The notes under the pieces: model-generated
What the model saw: the letters and a program-made list of their open reading frames with translations, nothing else
Told to the model about the DNA's origin: nothing
Database searches by the model: none
Assembly: GCA_902802305.1 (NCBI GenBank)
Contig: CADCLG010000013.1
Location: 69,566-123,795 of the forward strand
DNA length: 54,230 nt
Direction: 5' to 3'
Source: an uncultured Spirochaetaceae bacterium
Lineage (GTDB): Bacteria; Spirochaetota; Spirochaetia; Treponematales; Treponemataceae
Shown here: piece after piece, positions 17,291 to 25,910 of the stretch
Numbering within the stretch: the first letter of the stretch is position 1
Layout: every line of letters begins with the position of its first letter
Program-made: the position numbers and the translations under genes

Positions 17291-17785
17291 ATGAAAGTAG
17301 CAATTTTTTTTGGTTCAAAGTCCGATAAAGACACAATGAAAAAAGCCGCTGACGTTCTTGCAGAGTTTGGCGTTGAATACAAAGCCTTTATAATTTCTGC
17401 ACATAGAGCAGGCGAACTGTTAAGGAAAACCGTACAAGAAATTGAAAAAGATGGTTTTGAAGTAATTATCGCTGGAGCCGGTCTTGCAGCCGCACTTCCA
17501 GGTGTAATTGCAGGAATTACAACACTTCCTGTAATCGGTGTTCCTTTGGAGTGTATTTCTGAAAAATCTAATGGACTTGGTGGTATGGATGCACTGTTAT
17601 CAATTGTACAGATGCCTCCGCAGATTCCTGTGGCTACAGTCGGAATAGGAAATGCAAAAAATGCAGCCTATCTGGCAGTTCAGATTCTGGCAATAAAATA
17701 TCCGGAACTTCGTGAACAATTGGTTTCATTCAGAAAGAAGTTAGCAGACGATGCAGCAGCAAGTGGAATAGACATTCAGTTTTAG
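17291..17785 (+). CDS. purE: PurE-family 5-(carboxyamino)imidazole ribonucleotide mutase
   Basis: The ATG at 17291 gives the family start MKVAIFFGSKSD and about 164 residues; the longer frame from 17237 lies across the promoter. Class I PurE features are present: GSKSD phosphate loop, ISAHRAGE, and LLSIVQMPPQIPVATVGIGN. Two departures stand out. The usual GAGGAAHLPG is GAGLAAALPG, so the conserved His is Ala, and about five residues are inserted (CISEKSNGLGG) before MDALLSIVQMP. It should interconvert N5-CAIR and CAIR in purine synthesis. No purK lies in the window. First gene of purE-purM-purN. Confidence 0.9.
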   Translation: MKVAIFFGSKSDKDTMKKAADVLAEFGVEYKAFIISAHRAGELLRKTVQEIEKDGFEVIIAGAGLAAALPGVIAGITTLPVIGVPLECISEKSNGLGGMDALLSIVQMPPQIPVATVGIGNAKNAAYLAVQILAIKYPELREQLVSFRKKLADDAAASGIDIQF

Positions 17786-17807
17786 ATAAAAATCATAGGA
17801 GCAAATT

Positions 17808-18902
17808 ATGGCAACTTACAAAGAATCAGGTGTAGATGTAGAAGAAGGTTACCGCGCAGTAAATATGTACAAAGAACATGCAAAAAGAACTGCAATTCCA
17901 GGATTATTGACTGGTTTGGGAAGCTTTAATGGAATGTTTGAAGTACCTAAAGGAATTAAAAATCCTGTTATGGTCAGCGGAACTGATGGTGTTGGAACAA
18001 AACTGGATATTGCCTTCCAGATGAAGAAATATGATACAGTCGGAATTGACTGCGTTGCTATGAGTGTAAATGACATTCTTTGTTCTGGTGTTCAACCTTT
18101 GTTCTTCCTTGATTATATTGCCTGTGGAAAACTTGATGCTGCCGTTGCCGCTGATTTGGTAAAAGGTGTTGCTGACGGTTGTGTAGAAACTGGCTGTGCT
18201 CTGCTTGGTGGTGAAACTGCCGAAATGCCTGGATTCTATGATGAAGGAAAATATGATTTAGCTGGTTTTGGTGTTGGAATTGGCGAAAAAAAGGACATGA
18301 TAACCGGCGAAGACATTAAAGAAGGTGATGTTCTCATTGGTTTGTCTTCTACAGGTGTTCATTCAAATGGTTTCAGTCTGGTACGAAAATTAGTTCCAAA
18401 TCCAAACGATGCCTTTGTAGTTGATGGAAAAGAAACAGGAAAAACAATCGGTGAAGTTTTGCTTACTCCTACCCGTATTTATGTTAAGCCTGTTATGGAA
18501 GTTTTAGGCCGCTATAAAAAAGCAGTTCATGGCATGGTTCATGTTACTGGTGGCGGTTTCTATGAAAATATTCCTCGAATGTATCCAAAAGCTAAGAACG
18601 GCAAAAAGCAGTTGATTTCTATTATCAAACGTGATTCTTGGGATATTCTTCCTATTTTTGGAGAATTAATTAGACGCGGCGCTGATTTGGACAATGTTTA
18701 TAACACATTCAACATGGGAATTGGTTTTGTTCTTGCTGTTTCTGCAAAAGAAGCTGATGAAATCATCGATATGTTCAATGCAAACGCTAAAAAATATGCC
18801 CGTGAAAATGAAGCTCCTATGAAGGCTTACAAAATCGGAAGAGTTGCTTATGCTGCCGGTTCAGTAAATGGTCAGAAAGATTCTGTTTTGTTTGAGGATT
18901 AA
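17808..18902 (+). CDS. purM: Phosphoribosylformylglycinamidine cyclo-ligase (AIR synthetase)
   Basis: A 364-residue cytoplasmic enzyme that closes the imidazole ring, converting FGAM and ATP to AIR. Hallmarks are YKESGVDVEEGYRAV at the N terminus, the VSGTDGVGTKLDIA glycine-rich loop, CVAMSVNDILCSGVQPLFFL, and the LLGGETAEMPG motif of the PurM/SelD superfamily. Length is normal (about 345-360). AGGAG lies 5-6 bp before the ATG and the gene starts 22 bp after purE, so it is in the same operon. It provides the substrate that PurK/PurE carboxylate. Confidence 0.95.
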   Translation: MATYKESGVDVEEGYRAVNMYKEHAKRTAIPGLLTGLGSFNGMFEVPKGIKNPVMVSGTDGVGTKLDIAFQMKKYDTVGIDCVAMSVNDILCSGVQPLFFLDYIACGKLDAAVAADLVKGVADGCVETGCALLGGETAEMPGFYDEGKYDLAGFGVGIGEKKDMITGEDIKEGDVLIGLSSTGVHSNGFSLVRKLVPNPNDAFVVDGKETGKTIGEVLLTPTRIYVKPVMEVLGRYKKAVHGMVHVTGGGFYENIPRMYPKAKNGKKQLISIIKRDSWDILPIFGELIRRGADLDNVYNTFNMGIGFVLAVSAKEADEIIDMFNANAKKYARENEAPMKAYKIGRVAYAAGSVNGQKDSVLFED

Positions 18903-18936
18903 TATTCTAAAGAACTAATAATTTAAGGACTGATAA

Positions 18937-19563
18937 ATGAAATTAAGAACATGCGTACTTGTTTCAGGCGGTGGAACAAACTTACAGGCATTAATCGATT
19001 ACCAGAAAGAAAAGGGCGAAAGCTGTCCTTATGAAATTGTTGTTGTTATAAGCGACCATAAAGATGCATTTGCTCTGGAACGCGCTAAAAATGCCGGTAT
19101 TCCAACTGCCATAAAAAGTCCCTACGCAGTAATGGGCAAAGAAACTGCACAGGCTGCTTCCCGAGAGGAAAAACGACAGGCGGTTTCAAATGCAATGCTG
19201 CAGGTATGCAATGAATATAAGGTAGATGCTATTGTTGAAGCAGGCTGTCTTACTGTTCTTGTCGGCGATATTCTTACAAAATACGAAAACAAAATAATAA
19301 ACCTGCATCCAGCTCTTTTGCCAAAGTTTGGCGGAGTTGGAATGTGGGGACATCATGTGCACGAAGCAGTTCTTGCAGCAGGCGAAAAAGAAAGCGGTTG
19401 TACAGTTCATCTTGTAACAAGCGAATGTGACGGCGGAAAGATTCTTCTGCAAAAGAAAGTTCCTGTTATGCCTGATGATACACCAGATACTTTATACGCC
19501 CGTATTGCACCAGAAGAGCATAAAGCTATTGTAGAAGGCCTTCTGCTTTTGTGTAATCAATAA
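18937..19563 (+). CDS. purN: Phosphoribosylglycinamide formyltransferase
   Basis: A 208-residue formyl-transferase that makes FGAR from GAR using 10-formyl-tetrahydrofolate. VLVSGGGTNLQALID is the nucleotide-binding start; IINLHPALLPKFGG carries the catalytic Asn and His, and SECDGGKIL the catalytic Asp. An extra segment near residues 65-85 (KETAQAASREEKRQ) makes it slightly longer than the E. coli enzyme. AAGGA precedes the ATG. Third gene of the purEMN run. Its last 38 bp overlap the 3' end of the convergent addA-like gene. Confidence 0.93.
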   Translation: MKLRTCVLVSGGGTNLQALIDYQKEKGESCPYEIVVVISDHKDAFALERAKNAGIPTAIKSPYAVMGKETAQAASREEKRQAVSNAMLQVCNEYKVDAIVEAGCLTVLVGDILTKYENKIINLHPALLPKFGGVGMWGHHVHEAVLAAGEKESGCTVHLVTSECDGGKILLQKKVPVMPDDTPDTLYARIAPEEHKAIVEGLLLLCNQ

Positions 19564-22500
19564 AAGCAACGCTACAATCAATAGAATCGCAGTTTTCTGT
19601 AATATCTACGGCTTTTCCAAAACGCAGATAATACAGGAAACAGCGAATATTTTTTTCATCCTTTACACCCATCATCTGAGCTATGGCATGCCGATAACAG
19701 GCCAGCTGATTAAAATAAATAGCCGGTTCAATACTTTGATTTGTTTTATAATCAACAATTGAATAATTCCCGTCGTCTTCCTGGAATACTAAGTCTATAC
19801 TTCCTTTTACAATTTTTTCACCAATACGATTTCTAAAAGAATATTCGCTTTTATGCCATTTTGACTTTATCGCTGCTTTTCCTAAATCACTATTTTTGAA
19901 CATTTCCTGCATTTTAGAACAAGCCGCCTTTATTACAGGTAAATCCCGCTCCTGATTTTCAAGACCTATAATTTCGCGGTTGGAATACACTGGCTCCTGC
20001 CCCGTAATCAGAGCTTCCATATAAGCATGGGCAATAGTACCAAAATTATTAAAACCAAAACGAGGTGCAGAGGCTTCAACAATTTTGTTTATCTCGCTGA
20101 AAGGAAGGTCAAATCTGAAATGAAAATTATTTGCAAGATAATCTTTACCCCAATTTTCAGGAATTGATTCTTCGTCTGCTTCATGCAGCTGGCTTGGAAG
20201 CAGGTACTTTTTTGGAACAGCTTCCTTTTCAATCACTTCTGCATTTTCATAAAGCTTCTGTTTAATTAATGAATTAATCAGGGCAGCTTTAGCAGCGGGT
20301 GTATTTCTGCTTTCATTCACGGCTTCTTTTTCAACTTCTTCCAAATCATAGGGAGGAATATTTTCTACATCAAAAAACCCGAAATTTTTTACAGTTTCAT
20401 TTGAATCACCATTTTCATAATAATTTATAACAGGTTCCAGAGTATGATAAATTGTATCAAGCTTTATCTCACTTCCCGGATAATACTTATCAGCGGCTTC
20501 CGGATTATCTGCATATTTACCATTTGTAATATATAATTCAGAAATAGCGCGAGTTACTGCAACATAAACAAGTCTGCGAAGTTCTGCATTTTCTTTCTTT
20601 TTATTTTCAAGAACTACAGAATCATAAAAATAATTTGACTTATTATCAGGGAAGCTTTTACAAGGCGGTGTATTTACAGTAATTCCAAACCTTTCACTTG
20701 AAAAAACAGGAGCAGCATTAGAATCATTCACGCCTTTCTTGTGAGTTCCGCAAATAAATACAACCGGATATTCAAGTCCCTTGCTCTTATGAATACTCAT
20801 TAAAGACACACCAGCTGCCTTATCCAAAGGAATATCCATATTTTCCAGCTTGCCATTTTGATCTGCATAAACCCTAACACTATCAACAAAATCAGAAAGA
20901 CTCATGTTTAAAAGCTCTGACTGGCGGGCAAGTTCAAAAATCAAATCGTACATTTTATTGTACATGTAAACTTTTGTATTCCACAAGGTTTCATATCGAT
21001 AACCTGCCCCGTACCATAATTTAGAAATACAAGTTGTAAGAGAATCTGTTTTAGAACTTTCCTTAAAGTCTTCATAAAAAGCTTTTGCATGTAAATATCT
21101 CTGCAAACTGTCACCAGTTAAAAGCTCCATGCCTTTTCCATCAAAAGGATTTTCTTCTTCAAGGAGTAGGGCTTCTGCTTCTTCCACAGAGAGATTGACA
21201 AAAGGTGAACGCAAAACCTGACCATAAGAAAACCTGTCATTTTCATAGACGCAGATTCTTAAAAATGAAAAAACATCATTAACAAGTCCGTCATTAAAAA
21301 AGCCTGTGACAGTCTCAGTGTTATAAGGGATTCCATGCTCCAGAAGCTTACGCTCATAAAGAGGCTGCAGATTATAACTCCTAAAAAGAATTACAATATC
21401 TTGCGGCTGGTATTTTTTTCCATTCACACCTTTTTCTGCAAGCTCCTTGATTTTTTCACAAACCCAGTTTGCTTCGGCTTCTTCTTCGATAATCTGATTT
21501 TCCTTTGCTTCTGTAGAAGTTTTATATCGTGCAATGTGAATATGAGGCTCAAAAAACTTATCAGGATTTTCCAATTCTTTTGCAGGAGCATTTTTAGGCA
21601 GCTTTACATTATGATATACAGCTTCATAAGCAGGAATAAGCTCCGGCTGCATGCCACATTCCTCTTCTTTTTTTATCCTTTCTTCATCTTTTTGGGTAAA
21701 AAATACAGAAAGCTCTCCACCAAAAATTATATTAAAGGCTTTTATTAAAGAAGGATGAGAACGGTAATTTATTTCCATGCTCAGATTTCCATCTTTAAAA
21801 TCCTGGGACAAGGCTCTGAAAACCGAAACATCGGCACCACGGAAACGATAAATACTCTGTTTTTCATCACCTACAAAAAACAATTTATCCGGGCACAAAT
21901 CTTCCGGGCGAGGAATGCCCTTATTGTGAAGCTCAAGTTTTTCGGAAAGCATAAAAAGCAAATCACGCTGCTGACTGTTGTTGTCCTGAAACTCATCAAT
22001 CATTATGGCCTTGTATTTTTCTTTTTCAACCTGTCTTATTTCAGGGAAATCACGCAAAATACAAACTGCAAGACTGGCAATATCCTTAAAAGTAAGCAGG
22101 CCCATAGTCCGCTTTAAGTCATTTATTTTATTCTGAAAGTTGTCCAGCAAAATGGTAAGCTCTTTTGTAATTGAAAAACCGGAAACATAATTACAGAGCG
22201 AAATTAAAGAATCAGATTCTGTTCTTAGACTTTTTATTATTTCCTTTAATTCTTCCCCGCCCTTTTTTGGTGCCCCTTTTAAGCTGATGTTTGCAATTTT
22301 TTTTATTGCAAGGGTAAACTCTTCCAGTTGGCGAGAATCGGATTTTTCAATATCTTCATTTTTAAGTAATGGTTCTTCTGGAACTCCATCATCAAGAAGA
22401 GAACTCAAAGTTAGCATAAACTGTAACTGGGAATTGCCGTCAAAATCCCTGTAGGCCTGGTATAACTGAGAAAGAATATCCATATTTTTCTTAGAAAGCT

Positions 22501-23065
22501 TTTTCCAGGCACAAATAATTTCTTCCTTTTGAAGTTCTAGACCTTTTTCAAAATCTATGGGTTCAGCAATTGTGGAATCTGCCATAAAGGGTTCGACAAA
22601 AAGCTCGTTTGTAATCTGGGCATAATCCTTTGTTTTTACAAGGGCTTTAATGGCAGGACTGTCTCTGTGCTCCAGAATAAAAGGAAGGGCAAGATTTTCA
22701 ATACTTTTTTTAACAGCTTTTTCGTCCTGAGTAAAGTCGGGAGCAATGCCGTAAAGATGACAGCCCATTTTGGCAACAGAATTACAATAACTGTCTATAG
22801 TTTTTATATTAGCCTTATAAAAATCCCGGGCTTTTTGGGGAGCTTTTTCTTTTAGAACCTTGTAGATTCGTGATGACATTTCTACGGTAGCTTTTTTAGT
22901 AAAGGTCAAAGTAAGAATCTGATCAACCTCGCAATTGCGGTTTAAAACCAAATCTGTAAAACGCTCCGAAAGAACTGTTGTTTTTCCAGAACCTGCACCC
23001 GCACTTACAACCGCATTAAAATCGGCCTTGATTGCCGCTTTCTGATATTCATCTATTTCACGCAT
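19526..23065 (-). CDS. addA: AddA/RecB-like helicase-nuclease (UvrD family with PD-(D/E)XK domain)
   Basis: 1179 residues. Walker A AGAGSGKT at 22-29; MIDEFQD (Walker B), SIYRFRGADVSVF, SIHKSKGLEYPVVF and YVAVTRA are the SF1A helicase motifs. A C-terminal RecB-type nuclease follows (GSIDLVFQEDDG ... SIVDYKTN, with the Asp and DxK residues). With the adjacent AddB-like protein it would process DNA double-strand ends for recombination. AGGAG lies 8 bp before the ATG, and the gene begins 30 bp after the addB-like stop. Its 3' end overlaps purN by 38 bp. Confidence 0.9.
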   Translation of the reverse strand: MREIDEYQKAAIKADFNAVVSAGAGSGKTTVLSERFTDLVLNRNCEVDQILTLTFTKKATVEMSSRIYKVLKEKAPQKARDFYKANIKTIDSYCNSVAKMGCHLYGIAPDFTQDEKAVKKSIENLALPFILEHRDSPAIKALVKTKDYAQITNELFVEPFMADSTIAEPIDFEKGLELQKEEIICAWKKLSKKNMDILSQLYQAYRDFDGNSQLQFMLTLSSLLDDGVPEEPLLKNEDIEKSDSRQLEEFTLAIKKIANISLKGAPKKGGEELKEIIKSLRTESDSLISLCNYVSGFSITKELTILLDNFQNKINDLKRTMGLLTFKDIASLAVCILRDFPEIRQVEKEKYKAIMIDEFQDNNSQQRDLLFMLSEKLELHNKGIPRPEDLCPDKLFFVGDEKQSIYRFRGADVSVFRALSQDFKDGNLSMEINYRSHPSLIKAFNIIFGGELSVFFTQKDEERIKKEEECGMQPELIPAYEAVYHNVKLPKNAPAKELENPDKFFEPHIHIARYKTSTEAKENQIIEEEAEANWVCEKIKELAEKGVNGKKYQPQDIVILFRSYNLQPLYERKLLEHGIPYNTETVTGFFNDGLVNDVFSFLRICVYENDRFSYGQVLRSPFVNLSVEEAEALLLEEENPFDGKGMELLTGDSLQRYLHAKAFYEDFKESSKTDSLTTCISKLWYGAGYRYETLWNTKVYMYNKMYDLIFELARQSELLNMSLSDFVDSVRVYADQNGKLENMDIPLDKAAGVSLMSIHKSKGLEYPVVFICGTHKKGVNDSNAAPVFSSERFGITVNTPPCKSFPDNKSNYFYDSVVLENKKKENAELRRLVYVAVTRAISELYITNGKYADNPEAADKYYPGSEIKLDTIYHTLEPVINYYENGDSNETVKNFGFFDVENIPPYDLEEVEKEAVNESRNTPAAKAALINSLIKQKLYENAEVIEKEAVPKKYLLPSQLHEADEESIPENWGKDYLANNFHFRFDLPFSEINKIVEASAPRFGFNNFGTIAHAYMEALITGQEPVYSNREIIGLENQERDLPVIKAACSKMQEMFKNSDLGKAAIKSKWHKSEYSFRNRIGEKIVKGSIDLVFQEDDGNYSIVDYKTNQSIEPAIYFNQLACYRHAIAQMMGVKDEKNIRCFLYYLRFGKAVDITENCDSIDCSVAFIDYTKAEGLLQ

Positions 23066-23095
23066 AATTTTTTCTCCTCACACTTCCGCAAAAAC

Positions 23096-25843
23096 TTATA
23101 GAGATTTTCCCACAGTAAAAATCTTGCGGCATATAGCCCTGTAAGTACAGTCATAACATTCAGAAAAATCCTTTTTGGGATTTTCAAAATACTTTTGATT
23201 ACGAATATTGTCCGCATAAACCTTCAGTGCTTCTTCAAACTTTTCCATTACAGGTGCAAAAGATTCCAGCTCAATTTCCTTAGGCTGACATTCTTTTATA
23301 CTGTAAAACATACAGGTATCAACAGGAAACTTTTGCTTCTGATTCTTCAAAAGAAAAAGATACATAGGCATCTGGAAATCTGGATATTCAACCTCGGGAT
23401 GTTTAATTAAATCTTCCTGAGTAAGAACAGGAGGAATTGCATTTTTTGTTGACTTAAAATCAATCAGAATAAAACCTCCATCTTCGGGATTTTGCAAAAG
23501 ACAGTCAGCATATCCCTCACATAAAAGTTTATTTTCTTCTATTTTATACTCAAACTTCTGCTCAGTGCCGTAAACAGAAAATCCTTCAAACTTAAAGGCT
23601 ATTGCAGTTATTGTTTTAAGCATTTCTTCAAAAAGTGCTTCTTCTGTTGTATTTAGAACTTCCCTTGCCAGATAACTTTTATGGTTTCTGCCGTATTCCT
23701 TATCTTTAATTGCAGTTACAATACATTCCCTAAGAATCTGAACATGGCTTTCCGGCAGCTCCTCATTTTCAATTGACAGTACCTGATTTGATGCTTTAAG
23801 GGCATTCAAAAATAATTCAAGGATTTTATGCTTGAGAGTTCCCTGAGCAAACTGATTCATAAGGGCTGCTTCATCATCAAGCTGATTCAAAGAGATGATA
23901 TAATAAAGAAGCCAGCTGCGTTGACATTCAAAAAAGCGCCTGAGGTGGGTTGCAGAAACCTTTAAATAATCTCCATCAAAACGCCCGGCAGCAACTTTTT
24001 CCTTTATCACTGCTTCTACATTTTCTGAAACGGGCTTCTGTCCGCCAGAAAGCTGGGCTTTTATCCAGAAATCAAAACCTTCTTTTCCAAGCTGTGTGAT
24101 TTTTGAAATTGGATTATGATTTTCCAGCAGGGACTTTCTTTCTTCCTGATAAAAATCTTCGTTAAAATAATCCGGTTCTTTAGAAAGATAATTTTCTTCT
24201 TCCAGATAACTTGTGGCTTGTGAATAGCCTGTAAAGGTTTTTGCGGCACAAGTAAAAATTGCCGGATGGCTGTAAGAGTTCATTGAATAAAGTCTGATAA
24301 AGGCTTCTGAAATATTTGGATCATCAGCTTTAAGAAGGAGACGGCGTTTGTCTTCGCGTAAAAAAGAAAGCTGCTTATAAACTACAGAAAGTGCGCTCTG
24401 ACTTGAATCCAAAATTACATGACAGCTGAAAGGCGCTACTGCACTCATTTTATATGGAAGAATCTGTACCCCTCTGTTGTCGGTCTGTTCAAGATACAAG
24501 GTGCTGTCCAGCTTATTTATAAAAAACTTATAGGGATTTTCAACATGACAATCCGGGAAATTACGCTCCAAATCAATGAGACTACCCAGTTCAGAAATAC
24601 AACGGCTGATTAAACGGTCAGTTTTTGGCGGACACTTATCCATATCAAAAAACTTGGCTCGGAAGGTAAAATAAGCAGTACGGATTTTTTCAAAGGTTTC
24701 CGCCTTTACAATGTTTTCCGCAAGTTTTTTCAGAGTCTGATAATAAGGTTTAAGTTCGGGATTTATCTTGTAATTATCTGAAAAGGATTTAAGCCAGATA
24801 TCATTTTTTTGATTTTTATATACAAAATTGCAGATACAGTTGTTGGTCTGGCCAAAAGCAATAAGCTCTTTTGAAAGCTCCGGATTTTTCCAGGGCAGCT
24901 CTGTATTAAAAAGCAGGCTCTTCAGACTTTCAAAATTAAAATCATTTGCTACACAATTTTGCAGTTGAAGGAAAAATGTTCCAGAACCAGTTGAAGAAAG
25001 GGATTTTGACGCTCTGATTACATGAGGGATTTCATAAAGCTCAAGTTCCCGATCCAGATAAACACCATAACTGTCCAAATCTGGAACGCTGATTGCAATT
25101 TCGTCCCAGGGAAGCTTTTCTTTATAATGGATTTGCCGTAAGAGAAGAGCGACTGCTTTTAATTCTGAACGGGAGTTTTTGAAAAACTGAACTTTAGGCA
25201 GGGCAGAAGAAATGTCGTTTTCTGTAACCTCCTGCTGGGACAAATGAATTAGACTTATATCTTCGGAGGAGTTTTCCAACAGAGCTTTATATTCCGTATA
25301 ATCAGACAAAATCTCCGGATAAAAAATAAAATAATGATTTCCGTCTTTTTTAAAAGGAGGCTTTTCCCAGGCAGGATCAAAAAGTTTATGAGAATCAAGA
25401 AAGTTTTTATAAAGCTCATAAAGCTTCAACAAATCCAAATCTTCATCATCAGCATCTTTACCAGAATGTTCATAATAACTTTTCCAGATTGAAAGACTTG
25501 GCAGGATTCCACTTATCCAATTCAGAAAATTAGAGGCATTTTTTGCATATTTTGGAGGGATTATACTTTTAAAAAAAGGTGCTTTTGCATTTTGAGCCAG
25601 AACTCCTTCACAAAAAATCTGGCGCATGGTGGAAGGAATGGAAGTTCTATCTGTCTGATGGCTTTTTACGGACTGACTTTTAAAATCATCCCAGGCAAGA
25701 AAGCGTTCCATTGCTACTGCTGAAACATCTGTAACGAGAGTTGCCTTGTCTGCCCACAAATCTGCTGCTGTCTGAGTAGGAAAAACAAAAACCGTATTTA
25801 AATCAAGTATATTCTCTTTAATTATTTTTTCTATTGGATTCAT
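23096..25843 (-). CDS. addB: AddB-like exonuclease subunit (PD-(D/E)XK nuclease with Fe-S cysteines)
   Basis: About 915 residues from the ATG at 25843 (MNPIEKIIKENIL). A longer frame starting at 25942 would run through the divergent promoter region and the start of the next gene. The C-terminal nuclease has EGYADCLL and ILIDFKST. Cys residues in RRFFECQRSW and in CYDCTYRAIC (C-x2-C-x5-C) match the 4Fe-4S staple of AddB. The N-terminal region reads VFVFPTQTAADLW where B. subtilis AddB has a Walker A motif, so ATP binding is probably lost, as in some other AddB lineages. First gene of addB-addA. No Shine-Dalgarno sequence is seen. Confidence 0.82.
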   Translation of the reverse strand: MNPIEKIIKENILDLNTVFVFPTQTAADLWADKATLVTDVSAVAMERFLAWDDFKSQSVKSHQTDRTSIPSTMRQIFCEGVLAQNAKAPFFKSIIPPKYAKNASNFLNWISGILPSLSIWKSYYEHSGKDADDEDLDLLKLYELYKNFLDSHKLFDPAWEKPPFKKDGNHYFIFYPEILSDYTEYKALLENSSEDISLIHLSQQEVTENDISSALPKVQFFKNSRSELKAVALLLRQIHYKEKLPWDEIAISVPDLDSYGVYLDRELELYEIPHVIRASKSLSSTGSGTFFLQLQNCVANDFNFESLKSLLFNTELPWKNPELSKELIAFGQTNNCICNFVYKNQKNDIWLKSFSDNYKINPELKPYYQTLKKLAENIVKAETFEKIRTAYFTFRAKFFDMDKCPPKTDRLISRCISELGSLIDLERNFPDCHVENPYKFFINKLDSTLYLEQTDNRGVQILPYKMSAVAPFSCHVILDSSQSALSVVYKQLSFLREDKRRLLLKADDPNISEAFIRLYSMNSYSHPAIFTCAAKTFTGYSQATSYLEEENYLSKEPDYFNEDFYQEERKSLLENHNPISKITQLGKEGFDFWIKAQLSGGQKPVSENVEAVIKEKVAAGRFDGDYLKVSATHLRRFFECQRSWLLYYIISLNQLDDEAALMNQFAQGTLKHKILELFLNALKASNQVLSIENEELPESHVQILRECIVTAIKDKEYGRNHKSYLAREVLNTTEEALFEEMLKTITAIAFKFEGFSVYGTEQKFEYKIEENKLLCEGYADCLLQNPEDGGFILIDFKSTKNAIPPVLTQEDLIKHPEVEYPDFQMPMYLFLLKNQKQKFPVDTCMFYSIKECQPKEIELESFAPVMEKFEEALKVYADNIRNQKYFENPKKDFSECYDCTYRAICRKIFTVGKSL

Positions 25844-25910
25844 AAATACTATTATATCATAAAAATATTTAGTTTTTGTGCTAAAATGTCGAAGAATTAA
25901 TGAGGTTTTT

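Noticed and set aside
17291..17785. Class II (treponemal-type) PurE
   Set aside because: The sequence has the class I LLSIVQMP and GIPVATV-type text, not the class II signatures, so the class I family was assigned.
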